Shown here piece by piece: positions 20,233-32,661 of a DNA stretch of 64,000 bases. Within the stretch, counting starts at the first letter, position 1, and every line of letters begins with the position of its first letter. The translations under genes were made by a program, and so were the position numbers. Under the pieces are notes generated by a model. The model was not told where the DNA came from. It saw nothing but the letters and a program-made list of their open reading frames with translations, and did no database searches. The stretch comes from Bimastos eiseni (taxonomy: Eukaryota; Annelida; Clitellata; Crassiclitellata; Lumbricidae), in contig OY365807.1 in the NCBI GenBank assembly GCA_959347315.1, positions 15,388,874 through 15,452,873 of the forward strand, in the 5' to 3' direction.

Positions 20233-22400
20233 CATTTAAGTTTATATTTACATTATACATTTACATTATAGGCCTATTGCATCATATAATCTATATTTGT
20301 TGCTTGATAACTTTGGTATATAACATCCATGCTTTCATAATTTACATCATTATTCATCACGAGTTGTCTTGCTGTACGAAAACATTTATGCCGACTTCAA
20401 TATTATCATTTCTGTAGATGATTATATCTAGTTTCTTTACACAAATATAATTATCTATCCAAAATGAGATCTTTGGTGCAGCATTTAAGAACCTGCGAAT
20501 CGAGCGCGATAAAGGACATCGTCAATTAAAACATCAATGGGAAAAAAAGTCTGACTAGGGTTCATTCTTCGCATGCCATTGAATCCATGTCGGAAGTTGA
20601 AAACTTCAAGACAGTCGTTGAAGGCCAGCTTTAAAAATGCTACTCCGATAAAATGACATCTTGCAAGAGATTCACACTTGTGCACTGACAAATATTTATC
20701 CAAACATTTCAATTGTACTTCGAATCTTTTAACAATCTCAGTTACCGTAGCTAAAGAAGTTTCAGTACACTGAAAGCGGAAAAAATTATTTAGGATCAAC
20801 GCTCGAATAGCTAACCAATGTTTCAATTGAATGTGATGTCAGTTCTCTTAATTACGATAGTAGGCTATTGATGCTTTTGCATCATCAAAAGCACGTATAA
20901 TTATTTAGAGCAGCAAGTCAGTGTAGAAATAGTAGAATAACGATTTGTACCAGTGATTGTATCACTACTTGTAACACAATTCATTGTTTTATTTGTGAAG
21001 AGAGATTAACTTATCAACCCGAGGGATATAAAGAAAAGTTGAGCTTATATATACCAGTCAAATCATTTCTTGAGTATTAATAAATTTTATATTAATATAC
21101 AGAATTGTTATATATTATGTTAGAAATTTGGATAGGCAACAAAATGTTGGAGCGCCAGATTAATGCTAGGCACAGGACGCAATTAGCCTATAGCTTGGCA
21201 CGGCGCTGAACCTTAGGGTTAGCGAGCTGAAGTCTGCACGCCAATGTGTTGAGTTGCAGACTGGCATGGTCTGGTACGCTTCGTTTAATTATATTCCATT
21301 GTACAGAATCACGAATTCACCCGACACAACGGTGTAGAACCTTTTCAGTGTAGTATTTAAAAAAAATACTTATTTGAGTTATTTCTTACTGTCCGGCCTC
21401 CGCCCCTCCCTCGATGTACCCAGACATTCTGGGTCTCCTCGCGATCATCTTCGAAGCGTGAGGCTGCGTGTTAGTGATGTGCGCTGTAGACTGATTTCTG
21501 AGCATCGGTAGCACAACGCCAGAGATTAATTAGACGAGACATGTGTTCCATCTCGATTGGAACGTGAAAAAATTAGCTGTAATTGAGATGAATATGATGT
21601 CATGCGCAACTACGATATTCGGGCACCTGTCTTTCTAAAGAAACGTCATCGTCTAATTAGTTCTTGTCCATTAATATGCAGATAAATATTTGCAAATATC
21701 CGAATTGATGATTCATTTGGTTGAATTATTTATTTGACACAAATTACTGGTTAACTTTCTCTGAGTGATGCATCGACTTCCGCAGAGTTTGTACGACCTC
21801 ACCTAGCGAACGAAGAGTCCTGGAGGGAGTCACGGATATGCTGCAGTCGACCACTAAGAACCGCTCATATTTTGATCATTTATATTTCAGTGCAAAAGTT
21901 TGGAGGCCCATCTCGCTACGAGAAAGACCACAGTTATGAAGGCGCAGCTATCCAGATCACTCTGATTGGGATAGCCAAATTGTGATTTAGATTTGACTAT
22001 TAATTTTTTATATCAGTGCAGCGTTTTGAAGTCTGTTCTTGTTATGAGAAGGACCATTAATCCTAGGGTGCATCGCTTTAGATAAAACAGATAGCCGTGT
22101 ATACAGAGCCCATCAGATTCCTTGAAATTATATTATGTGGATACCATAGAAACGCTTAGGTACGCACACCGTTGCTTGATTTGTGTATCTGAATATCCAT
22201 GTAGCGCCTCTCTATTTCATCATGGGAACTGTTTTCTTCTGGTGTTTTTCTCTCAAAATTTCAAGGTGGGTGCGACAGAAGCTTATCAGTGAAAATTTTC
22301 ATCAACATCCGAGTATTACAACAGCAGCAGACGAATTTCTTTCTCGTTTGCTCTATTCAGTTGGCAGCTTGACTTCGAATAAGGACTAGCAGATGCTCAT
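20233..22400. other. Region downstream of the receptor gene; no gene recognised
   Basis: Mostly AT-rich sequence. A 113-codon minus frame at 20485-20826 (includes CLDKYLSVHKCESLARCHF) has mixed composition and could be an exon or decayed element, but I recognise no family. At 21880-21990 and 22005-22095 there is a diverged duplication: each copy starts (T)TCAGTGCA and shares GAGAA.GACCA and AGAT....GATAGCC. Confidence 0.35.
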
Positions 22401-23042
22401 TCAGTAAGATGGTTTACATTGGCAGTGGTCACCGCTCGATGCCTTACGGAAATTGAAGCGAAGATTGGCTGTCTTTGCATCCGGTCGACGTTCTATGGAC
22501 GTCTGACGACCACTTTCCCTGCGTGGAATGCATCCAACCACCTGCTGATCGACGGAAGGCCAGTCGATGTAGAAGGAATGTCGACCAGAATCCGAAACTA
22601 CGTCCGCTTCAGTGCACCTTCTAGCGCGACCAATATTCGTGGCATCCGTCTGTCGCATTCTTACTTCCGTCGAATACTTTCGCTTCCTGTTCAGAACCGG
22701 AAGTTCCCTAGATCCCGTGATCGTGTCTCCTCTCGGTCCGAATGGCCTGAGATCGGATCGCTTATGGCGCCTGCAGCGGCAGCAGCCGCCACGATGGAGG
22801 CAGAAGAGGTCGGTGAGGATTCGCTTGAAGCTGCTGCGGAATTTGTCTCCTAGCATCGTATAGACGAAGGGGTTGATGCTGCTGTTGGTGAAGCCGATCA
22901 GATGCGTCGAGAGCATCGTGAAGAGGAAGTTGGACCTTCGAAGGAAGCTCTCCTGCTGGACCTGGCTGATGAGGTTGACCAGGTAGAAGGGTGACCATGA
23001 GAGGAGGAAGGTCAGGGCCATCACGATCACCATCCGGGCAAT
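22401..23042 (-). CDS. GPCR exon 3: TM6, TM7 and C-terminal tail
   Basis: Residues 280-492. An acceptor TTCTAATTACAG precedes ATT at 23042, phase 0. TM6 reads IARMVIVMALTFLLSWSPFY; the usual CWxP toggle motif is SWSP (294-297), with Cys replaced by Ser. TM7 contains FTNSSINPFVYTML with NPxxY at 336-340, followed by helix 8 (GDKFRSSFKRIL). A CLHRGGCCRCRR cluster with cysteines at 360, 366, 367 and 369 could be palmitoylated. The 120-residue basic, Ser/Thr/Arg-rich tail ends QCKPSY before TGA at 22401-22403. These motifs are diagnostic of class A receptors; the ligand is unknown. Confidence 0.92.
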   Translation of the reverse strand: MARMVIVMALTFLLSWSPFYLVNLISQVQQESFLRRSNFLFTMLSTHLIGFTNSSINPFVYTMLGDKFRSSFKRILTDLFCLHRGGCCRCRRHKRSDLRPFGPRGDTITGSRELPVLNRKRKYSTEVRMRQTDATNIGRARRCTEADVVSDSGRHSFYIDWPSVDQQVVGCIPRRESGRQTSIERRPDAKTANLRFNFRKASSGDHCQCKPSY

Positions 23043-25789
23043 CTGTAATTAGAACACACTGACCATGATGGTAGCATAATTATGAATGTCTTCTATTTCT
23101 AATCCTACTAACTATAAAAAATGACAATTTAATAACAAGAGTCTATTGAAAGTGATTGGGAACCAGCGCAGCTCGTAGCTAAAATAATAAAAAAGGCCAG
23201 ACCCATGACAAGGACAATCCGATTTACCTGCAAACGGATAATATTTTGGGGATGCGTAGACCTATCTACGATGTACAAAAGAGAACTGTAGGAAGTAGTT
23301 TTTACGGTTTGTTTGTCTTTCTTTAAAGTGACGGAATAGTCAATGAAGGAAATAATGCCATAAGAATCGTAATCTCCGCGATATACATGTACAAATCAAA
23401 TCAAATGAACATCATAGGTGATTAGATTAGATTGAAATACTTTTCTCTCTATTTATCTATGACTTTTCAATCTGTCAATTGACGCAAAGGTTACTGCAAT
23501 CCGTCCGTCCAATCCGTCCATCTATCCTTCCTCCCGTTCATCCATCCATTCATTCATCGACCGTTTCCCTTATTCTTGCTATCCTCTAATTAACTTCTTC
23601 TCTTCTTTGCGTGTTATCTCGATCTGTCCACCCTAAAACCATTATACTCTCTAATGTGTCACCTCTCGGTATATAAATCGTTCTTCGTCCTTTTTCGTCC
23701 TTTCTTCCTTCCATTCGCCCACTCTGTCTGCTTTCTCGTCTTTATAACCTTCCTTTTTAACTCACCCGCACTCTCCTTACTTTCTTTCCTTCCTTTATCG
23801 TTCCCCTTTCATCCCTCGACCCCTTGCGATCCGTTCGGTCATTATTCGAATGATTTAGTGTTTGGACGCCACCTTGCGTTCGTTCCTTGCGACAGCCTTT
23901 GGCCTATTAAGAAATAACGATTCCTGGGACTTGATAGCAACATCTCCGATCCACCGTTAAAGCCCTAGGAAGTAGATTGAAGAGAGGAGGAAGAGGAAAT
24001 CGATGTACAGGGGAGGAAGATGAAGAAAAGAAGGAAGGAGAAATGGAAGCAGAAAAGGAGGCAAGGGTAACAGAGCATGACGTCAAAGAGAAAGAATAAA
24101 AAGGAAGGATAGACAAAAAGATGGAAGGAGAGGAGAAGGTGGTGGACGAGAGAACTTGGTGAAAGCAAACCAGGAGAGCGGTCCTTAATTCAGGACCAGG
24201 CATCCGTGAACGACTAGATCGATTCCCAATGCGTTGATTTCCTCTATCCTGATGACTTGGACAATTCTATCAAGTAGAGCAAGAGGTCTGTTTCAAGGTT
24301 TTTAGGCGTCGAATGCAATTTAGTAGATTTGAAAGGACTTCTGCAAGGTCGATTTTGCCTAGGTAGTTTAATTATGTTTTTGTCGAAGCGGCCTCTACAC
24401 CCTCTGAACCTCACTCTGCAGAAGCTCATGACAACAGGTCATGACATTGTCTTCAGGATTAGAACTCTTGCTTTATTATCTTTGTAGCTGCAGTATTTTT
24501 TTAGTGTACTTGTATTTTAAAATAACTGTCATATATACACGTATAAATTACATATATACATATTTATACTTGGTAAGGTTCATATAGGGCCAAGGCAAAG
24601 CCCCCCTTTCACCCTATTCCTAGTCCATCCGTTTCTTTGGACCATGGTAGGCCCATGTCCGACATGTCTTCATTGCTCAGCTGACGATGTTACTTCATTA
24701 CGTGCAATTTGTTGCTTGCTATTCACAAAGTCAATGAAATCGGAACCGACTTGACATCCGGTCTGCATAAAACACAGAAGTGTGTCCTATAAACGGTTAG
24801 AAGCAGCGCCTGAACCACGGATTCCTACAGTGAAGGCCAGAGAAAGATGATATGACGAGGCGAAGGTGTGAGATAGTGAAGAGACTGTCGATATAATGAA
24901 GAGACCGATCAACTGTTGTACTTGCTGCTGAATGGAATTAGGAGCGAGTGAATGACTGAGTGCGTGTCAATATGAATGAAATAATTGAGGGATCATTAAG
25001 GAATATTGTAAGAAACCGACCAATTACTAGAATGTGGAGGAGAGGAAGGATAGACCTGCAAGAACGAATGAAAAAGGAATGAATGAATGACTGACTGACC
25101 GAAGAAATTAGAGAATGAATGAAGACGTCACTGAATGAGGAAATAAACAGACGAATGAGAGAGAGAGAGAGAGAGAGATAGAGAGACAGCGCGATCGGAC
25201 GACGAATAATACGCATCGGTTGTTAATTAACAGTTTATGGCGCTTTCAAGTGGAGAGTTGTCCCTGTTGAGGCCTCACCGTTGGACACTGTTCAATCGCA
25301 ATGCAAAGCCCAGTAAAGTTCAATTGATACAATCGGTCCTTGACGTTGCCATGGTAACTCATTATTTCCGGGAACGCAGTCAAGCGATCTACATGTAAGT
25401 TACAAGGAAGACTCGAAGAAAACCGGAAGACTATTAGGAGACCAGAGTAGGACCAGAAGACCAGAATCAGGCAATAGGAGGACGGTTCTTGACGTTGCCA
25501 TGGCAATTCATCATCTGATGTGATGAGACAAGATGAAAATCACAATAAGACCAGGATTATATACCGGTCACCATTAGAAAAAATGGATAACTGTAGCATC
25601 TAGATATCGTGGGAAGGCTTAGCAAAAGACAATGCATCGGAGCTGTGGCTCTAACTGCAAAGGCGAATAGTAACGAAACGCACAGAGTCAATAGCACTTC
25701 AGGCGTTCAAACATTTTCCCTGTACTTGTTCATTTTATCTAATCTTATCTCGTTTAATTTAGTTTCATCTTGTCTCATCTTTTCTAATC
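23043..25789 (-). other. GPCR intron 2, right part: no further gene seen
   Basis: The acceptor-adjacent part of the intron. It includes pyrimidine-rich tracts (about 23490-23830), the complementary purine-rich stretch (23960-24150), a GAAT/GAGA-rich simple block (24930-25190), and a short duplication of GACGTTGCCATGG (25334 and 25490). No conserved coding sequence was recognised. Confidence 0.45.
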
Positions 25790-26240
25790 TAATAAGGACA
25801 TTATTTCATACAGCGCCTCTCGCAGAAAACAATTCAGATGCGCTTTCCGAGTGATTGGCCCGTGAAATGAATATCTTAAAGCAAGGCAGAGGTCCAGATG
25901 AAATTCCATCACGGATTCTATTATACTGGCTGTCGTGGTAGGTCATTCCATAGCGAGGCAACACTTAAGCAAACACCCGTGCCATGATCAAGCAGCTTGA
26001 GACCGAGGTAAAAATAAGATCGAGTCACTAAAAGGGCGAGACGAACGAGCAGAGATGTGTTTAGGTGCAGACCTGCTGAGATTTGGCACCAAAAGTGAGA
26101 CCTCACATTTGATCCGAGACATACCCGGGAGCCAGCGTAGATCATTGATTTTGTAAATGGAGATACGTGAGCATCGGGGAAGATGTACTGCAGCATTCAC
26201 GACAGATTTCACAAGGGACTCTTAAGGAGTCCAATGGTAT
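25790..26240 (-). mobile_element. Possible LINE/SINE 3'-end relic
   Basis: The plus strand starts with CATACAGCGCCTCTCGCAGA, a form of the GCGCTATA-type 3' end seen in the LINE fragment at 32080. On the minus strand a short peptide ASLWNDLPRQ echoes the LWNxLP motif of CR1/jockey LINE C-termini, but stops follow it. A related plus-strand text (GGCTCATTCCAT) occurs at 39500. Old, low-confidence remnant. Confidence 0.35.
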
Positions 26241-27394
26241 AGGCCTAACGAATTACAATAATCGATGCTTGTACAAACAAAGATATATGCGACATGGTCG
26301 TATGCACTTGTAGAGCAGTGGATGACACCGATATCCTAATGGTTCCAAGACGCCTCAGTTGACGGTAATAGAAACGGGTCAGGGATGGATGATAATAAAC
26401 GTCAGGGCACTATTATCACGATCACGGAGACTGATGGAAAAGGTAAATAAAGAGAGTAGTCTAAGTCATAGGCTTAACTGGTGCGCAGCAGTTTGTGCTG
26501 TTCGTCCTCTCCGGAATTGCACGTTCAAGATGGCAGAAATGATTGTCTGGTTTGAAAATATATTTACCGCCATGTCTAAGGACGGGACAATAGCGTGCTA
26601 AAGACCTTGTCAACCGTCTGCACATGGCTGGGTTTCGCGAGAACGAAATAGCCGAAACCATGTTTACCTCCAAGCCGCTGCCGTTAGCGGCAGAAGCGAT
26701 ACATTTTTTGCAAGCCCATAAGCCACTGGATATTGGACGGATTAGCCACGAAAGTTCAGCAAGAATATGCACACAGTTGTGATTAAAGAGTTTGCGCGCT
26801 GCAGGGTTGCTAGTTTGCGCAATGAACGTTGAGTGCTGACGTCAGTTAGCCCATAATTATGGCCGTGTAGAGTAGTTCTTCTGTCCAGGCTGTCCTCATT
26901 CAGCTCGGAATGGTTCACACAAAAGTGTGAACTATTTCTTTTGTGGGAGCCGTTTATCAAATAAATAGTGCATATGTTCCGGGTGCATTAATCCGGGTTT
27001 AACCACAGGTTTTATATGCAATATTAATATTCTACGATGTTACTGCTTATAATATTAAAATTATAGCTGAAACTTCTATTATTTTCTACGATGTTTCTGC
27101 TTATTCATACTTAAATTAAAGCTTAAACTTCAAAGTGCACTGGATTAGGCTAATTGAAAACCTGCATATAGGCCTACAGCTTTGTATGACTTTCTGTTAG
27201 CCACTCATCATTATTCAGTTGTTCATGCGCCATGGCACTGTTTTACTTTTTGAGCGAACTATGTTTCAACTATCAAGCCATAATTTATCGCGACTATCTC
27301 CATCTCCATCTCTGCAAGTTCCTACAGCCGGTTCCTTTGTTTAAATTGTTGCATATATATATATATATTATATATATACATATTATGCCTTTGT
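26241..27394 (-). other. GPCR intron 2, unassigned part
   Basis: No recognised gene. A 103-codon minus frame (26461-26772) is Cys/Arg-rich without a family match. A short palindrome TTCACACAAAAGTGTGAA lies near 26912, and an (AT)n palindromic block near 27345-27380. Confidence 0.35.
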
Positions 27395-27690
27395 AGTTTG
27401 TACTACGTAGAATTAACTCCTATGTTGCATTCGGTATGGAAGTAAATTTATCATAGGAAGAATTAACTCCCTACTGCATTAGTAGAAATGGAAATCAATT
27501 GATCCAAGAAAGAATTAACTCCCCGGGAGTCACTTTGTCCTAGGAAGAATTAACTCCCTGGGAGTGTTTATTCGCGGGGTGGGGTGTATTTATCCTAGGG
27601 ACAATTAACTCCGGAGTCAATATTATATCCTACGTACAATACACTCCAGGAGCTAATTTATCCAGGGAGTTAATATAGCCTCCTACACCT
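27395..27690. repeat. Dispersed GAATTAACTCCC motif cluster
   Basis: At least five copies of (A)GAATTAACTCC or ACAATTAACTCC occur between 27409 and 27615, several preceded by TCCTAGGAA. Inverted forms (GGGAGTTAAT at 27665) are present near the right end. The layout resembles subterminal repeats of a short DNA element, but no clean TIR pair was found. Confidence 0.5.
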
Positions 27691-28164
27691 GCTCATTTTT
27701 TTCTAGAAAAAATACCTGTGTCGCCTAACTGAATAACGGAAGCCAAGTCGTTAATAAATAGCTGATTCATAAACTATTATTGGAACACGACAATTGAAAC
27801 AGTTAAACCTTTTTATAGGTCACACATGACACTAATGTGACTCTTGAGACCTAAAAACATCAATCAGCCAGATTGTATGGCTCATGCAAATATTTACGTG
27901 GCGCCACCTTTTGCCTGCTTGTTTTACGATAAATGGCCACAGACGAGAATATTGAATAATTGGTCTTCCGTTAACGTGTCCCTGCATTCTGATGCTGTTA
28001 TGACTGGTGTCACGTTTAAGAAGGATTACAACAGAATGTCTCCGATGCTTTCTGTAAGGTTCTTGAAGATTTTTGGCATAGAGCGACCACAGCTAAACAG
28101 GTGGGAAAACGTTCCTTGTTGAGTCTTTTGGTGAAATGCACAAACGAAATAGCAAGATTCAGAC

Positions 28165-28307
28165 CAGAGGCGGCGATCTCGTTTGACAGGAGAGGGGGAC
28201 ACCCAATGAGAGGGGTAGAAAATGTGGGGGCAAACGCATAAAGTGTCCCCTCTCTGTAAAAGGTGGGTTGACTTGTCCCCTCGACACCTCCGGGATCGCC
28301 GCCTCTG
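28165..28307. mobile_element. hAT-type MITE, 143 bp, with target duplication
   Basis: Inverted ends CAGAGGCGGCGATC and GATCGCCGCCTCTG enclose a short purine/pyrimidine-rich centre. The 8-bp flanks ATTCAGAC (28157-28164) and AATCAGAC (28308-28315) differ at one base, which fits a hAT target-site duplication. Non-coding. Confidence 0.88.
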
Positions 28308-28406
28308 AATCAGACACTCTGTTGCGCAGCAGACACAGTGCCAGATTAAGATGCTTAGATGCACTCTAACCCCGAGACCAAGCAGTTCATCGCAGATGGC
28401 ATAGAG

Positions 28407-28773
28407 CAGCGGTTTCCAACCGGTGGTACGCGTACCCTTAGGGGTACGCCAGCTGTTGCCAAGGGGTGCGCAAGAAAATATAAGACATCCATTTTCCGAG
28501 GTTGCATAGCCAGCTGAATTTTCGGCCGAGGACAGAGATCAATTTCATTGAGCTTTCAAGTGATGGTCGATTAAGGAGTGAATTCAACAAGAACTTGTTG
28601 AGTGAGTTTAGCCTAAAGTAAGAGCAAAATATGGATTGCAAACAGTAGTTTCTGACAGAGCTGTGAAGTTTCTGATTCCCTTCAGTATGCCCGACAAGTT
28701 TTTTTCTGTTGGGAGTACGCTCACCAATGTTTTTTTAGTTTGGGATACAACAAAACAGGGTTGGGAACGGCTG
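28407..28773. mobile_element. hAT-type MITE, 367 bp, with target duplication
   Basis: The left end CAGCGGTTTCCAACC and the right end GGTTGGGAACGGCTG are inverted copies with two mismatches. The 8-bp flanks GCATAGAG (28399-28406) and GCATACAG (28774-28781) match at 7 of 8 bases. The left subterminal GGTGGTACGCGTACCC is itself palindromic. A separate family from the MITE at 28165. Confidence 0.85.
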
Positions 28774-29015
28774 GCATACAGAACGCTACGTCCTGAAATG
28801 CCTCTTCCACCTGATCCGTGAAGATTGAATCTTCGCCGTTGACAATCACTGTTCGTAGAGCCTAAACGCAAGTGCAATCCCAGTCCGCGGGACCTGTCTA
28901 GCTCCATCAATGAACTTCTCAAGATTTTTCTCTTTCACTGGGCCTGAGTCGGGAGCGTCTCTGAATAGAATCTCGAAGATGCACTATATAAATTGCATAG
29001 ATGCAAATTGCGGAG

Positions 29016-29350
29016 ATAGACATACATACATACATGCAAACATACATACATACATACAAACATGCAAACATACATACATACATACATACATGCAAACATA
29101 CATACATACATACATGCAAACATACATACATACATACATACATACATGCATACATACATACATACATACATACATACATACATACATACATGCAAACATA
29201 CATACATACATACATACATACATACATACATGCATGCATGCATGCATACATACATGCATGCATACATACATACATGCATACATACATACATACATACATA
29301 CATACGTACATACATACGTACATACATACATACATGCATGCATATATCCA
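29016..29350 (+). repeat. (CATA)n microsatellite with CATG/CAAA variants
   Basis: About 330 bp of ACAT units with scattered GCAAAC, CATG and CGTA variants. All six frames are open across much of it (His-Thr-Tyr-Ile or Met-Tyr-Val-Cys peptides); these are repeat artefacts. Confidence 0.98.
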
Positions 29351-29454
29351 TATATTACTCGTTGTTGTAAATGAGACAAGCTCTAGACGTGAAGTAGGAG
29401 TTAACTCAGTTTCGCCTTCCTTCCATTTCCCATTTCAAAGACAGCCGGATTTCC

Positions 29455-29597
29455 TTCTGCTCTCCTCCTTCTATTCCTCCTCCTCCTCCTATTCCTCCTC
29501 TTTTTTCCTCCTCCTCCTCCTCCTCTCCATCCTCCCCGTCCCTTCGTCTGCTCTTCTTTTTTCTTTTAATCGAATCGCTTGCCAGCATCTCACTCTC

Positions 29598-29642
<45 letters not shown>

Positions 29643-29645
29643 GTA
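29455..29645 (+). repeat. (CCT)n, (CTGT)n and (CT)n simple repeats
   Basis: A TCCTCC-rich tract (29460-29530) is followed by a CTGT run (29598-29627) and CT run (29627-29642). Confidence 0.93.
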
Positions 29646-32074
29646 GATGTACTAATATCCGATAATCTCACAGCAAAACCGTCATCACCTGCCTCGAAAT
29701 TCCAATCACAGTCGAGATCCCGCGAGCTACTCCCCCTTCTTGTCTCTCCCCGTCCGTTCAAGTTCTTGTCCGCCGTTTATTTATTAGCCTGTATGTGTGT
29801 CTGTTCGACTATCTGTGGGTCTGTCTGTGTTTCTGTACGTCGGCCTCAAGCAAGTCAATAGCTTGTATGTCTTAATCCTATTCTGTTGTTCGTGTTCGTC
29901 TTCTGGCGTTCCTCTCGCTCTCCGTCGGCCTACGTCTGACTCAGTCTTCGTCTAAAGAAGACCCTAACGATGATCTAATACCACCGATATTCGGCATCCC
30001 TTTCAATCGACTCGTCTCTGCTCGACCATTCCTCCAACATCCCTCCATCCCTTCTTCCACCCGTCCATCCTTCCTCTCTGACACTGACTTCATATCTATT
30101 CCTTCTTCCTTCATCAGTAGCCACCAACTCGTCATCGACCCATCTTTCACCCCTCCCGCCGAATCTTCCCGTAAGTAGCCGTCGTCATGACGACCGATGA
30201 AAACTGAGAAGGAAACTCGCCATCGCCGTTGTTCATTGTTTTTGTGCATAATGGAAGCGTTGCCGTGGAAACGACTGCAAAGTCATCAATCGACCGAGAC
30301 TGAAATAATTCGAGCATCATACGCCAAACAGCATACACGCAGATACCAACATAGACACACCCACGCAAAGACACACATGACTCAGACATACACAGACACA
30401 CACGCCTGCGAACACGTCCTCAAAAACTCGCTGCAGCTCGTACATCCAAATCTAATTAGATTCGCCTAGAAGGACAACACATTTCTTTGTGTAATTTAAT
30501 TAAAAAGTTCTTAACGAGTTTTCTTTCAGCAGTCTGTTGTAATTGTTATGTAGGACATTTGCTTTGTTGTTATTTATTTAATACCAGGATGATGATTGTT
30601 TGCCAGAAGAAAAGACAGAAAATCAGACGTATGCAGACAGACATACAGATGGGCAAGTTTACAGAAATTCAGATTGCGAGGCTCGATGATGCAAAGCCCT
30701 TCAGTTTTTAATCTAGTGCATATGCAGCCAGACAGACGAATAGGTCGACGGCGTCAACACTGGCTCCCACGCAGTCTGCCAGAGGGATAAATGCGAATGC
30801 CATAAATTTGACGGACCCCCAAGATGAGAAGGCATCAGACATCCTCCCTCACACCCCGCTCTTCCCTGGAGTCCGCCAATGACCAGAGATGAAGGGCGAC
30901 GGACACCTCCTCCTCCTTCTCTTCCTCCTTCTTCTCCTTCTCCTCATTCAGGGTACACCTAGATAAAATTAATGTGATTACTTAATCTGAACATGGTTGC
31001 TAAGGCAGAAGGATATAAATGATTTCAAAATATAACATAGTAACAACAACAACAACAGCTTCTAGAGCGCCGGAGTATAATACGCAAAATGAATCCAAAA
31101 CGTCCATCATGCCGTGTAGGCTGGTTATCGATTAGTATTCGTTTTTATTAGAACCTGTGACTTACATGATAGTTTAAATAATATTTATTATATGATCGAT
31201 AGTTGTACTGTTTTAAAGATTTATGAGCAGTCATTTTAGATCTTGTGCAGTGTGCTTGCAGGAAAATAATATTCGGGATAATATCGATGCGATAAACTTT
31301 GAAAACTTGCAACTTGATGTGAGTAGCTTTCTTGTGTCCCTCTGGAAATTTTCTATTTCAACGTGGGAAACAATCATAAAGTATCTCATAACCGTTCGGC
31401 CTGTGTGAGTTATGTATCACCGGCAATACACGAGGGGAAAAGCAGAGCTACTGGGAGCGTAAGATCGCTCTTCACTCCGGGGAGCTAAAGAAGCTCTAGA
31501 CGACTTTCGATTACATCACGGTTCGCTCCCGTGAAGGGCCATGCTCGACTGCATCGCTCTTCACGGCCGACGCCTTTCTGTATGGACGCCTTTAGGACCA
31601 GCGTATGCGTGTGTGTGTTGTTATGTGTTAGACAACAAAAGAAGCAAAGAATGCGTTGAATGAAAAGACTCCACCCGTGGAGTGTCATTGAAGTCCACAC
31701 CGCGTGACCTCCATCTAATCTGCTGGGTAAAACGCCCCGTATACAGAAAGCAAAGGGAGACATGCGTCGAGAGCGAGTGACATATTGAGGAATTCGTTTA
31801 GAGCGCAGTTGAGGTGGGACTTAGTGCACAGGTCGCCTTTCCTATGTTTGTCCATTTTCATTCCATGCGCAACCCAATCTCAAATCCTTCCTTTTACACT
31901 CTCCGTTCTTTCCTTCCTCCTTAATATATATATATATATATATACTCACTTCTTTTCATTATATCGTATCATTATTATCATTGTTCAAACTTTGTTCATT
32001 CGTAGTTGAATTCGTCTGGCCATCTCTTCCTCTATTGTCCAGAGGCCAGATTAAATATATAATTATATCTAGTT
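29646..32074 (-). other. GPCR intron 2, unassigned part
   Basis: No recognised gene. It contains CT-rich stretches (30905-30945) and an (AT)n run (31923-31944). Between 31430 and 31600 there are several inverted GAGCG/CGCTC motifs around ATCGCTCTTCAC. Frames here are short and without known domains. Confidence 0.4.
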
Positions 32075-32485
32075 ATTTATAATCAATCAATCAATGCAAT
32101 TTATATAGCGCCTCCTCAGATAACTATTCAGAGACGCTCCCGACCCAGGCCCGGTCAAAGAGGAAGGTCTTAAGAAGTTTATAGAAAGAGCCAGACAGGT
32201 CGCGCGGGACAGAGCGATGGTCAGATGGGAGGTTGTTCCAAGCACTGGGACCCACTATTGCGAAAGCTCTATTTTGCCTGGTGGCGGTATGAGCATGTGG
32301 AACCACAAAGTCGCCTCCAGAGGCCGAGTGAAGAGATCGGCGACCAGAGGAAGTCCAGAGGAAGGTCAACAGATCCCTAAGACAAACAGGCGCATTGCCC
32401 ACAACACAGTAGTGCCAGACAATAGAGAAGATCCTACATTCAATGCGCTGCTGAACCGGAAGCCAGCGAAGGACATCATATATTA
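32075..32485 (-). mobile_element. 5'-truncated CR1/jockey-type LINE, minus strand
   Basis: On the minus strand a frame (32402-32124) reads SGGDFVVPHAHTATRQNRAF, then AIVGPSAWNNLPSDHRS and FYKLLKTFLFDR before the stop. This is the conserved C-terminal tail of CR1/L2/jockey-group reverse transcriptases (RAFxVxGPxxWNxLPxxLR...FKxxLKTxLF). The 3' end holds GAGGCGCTATATAAATTGCA and an (ATTG)n tail at 32081-32096. Only the last 400 bp of the element is present. Confidence 0.8.
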
Positions 32486-32599
32486 TATAAATACATAGTT
32501 ATTTATAATTATTATATTGTATGTATATATCTATATCGCATGTCTCTGTATTTGTTGAATGTTGATATGTATATTGTGTATGCGTAAGTGCGTGTGTTG

Positions 32600-32661
32600 A
32601 TGAGTTTGTGTGTGTGTGTGTGTGTGTGTAGTAGTAGTAGTAGTATTAGTAGTAGTAGTAA
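32600..32661 (+). repeat. (GT)n and (AGT)n microsatellites
   Basis: A GT run at about 32605-32629 joins an AGT run at 32628-32660. Confidence 0.95.

Noticed and set aside
24938..25216. Ser/Leu-rich minus-strand frame over the GAAT/GAGA block
   Set aside because: It is the complement of simple repeats and lacks any domain.
28910..29350. CRISPR-like array
   Set aside because: The DNA is clearly animal, and the repeats here and elsewhere are simple or tandem with no unique spacers.
28910..29861. Overlapping frames rich in His-Thr-Tyr-Ile and Met-Tyr-Val-Cys
   Set aside because: All arise from the (CATA)n microsatellite, which is open in every frame; the 286-codon frame has no domain outside the repeat.
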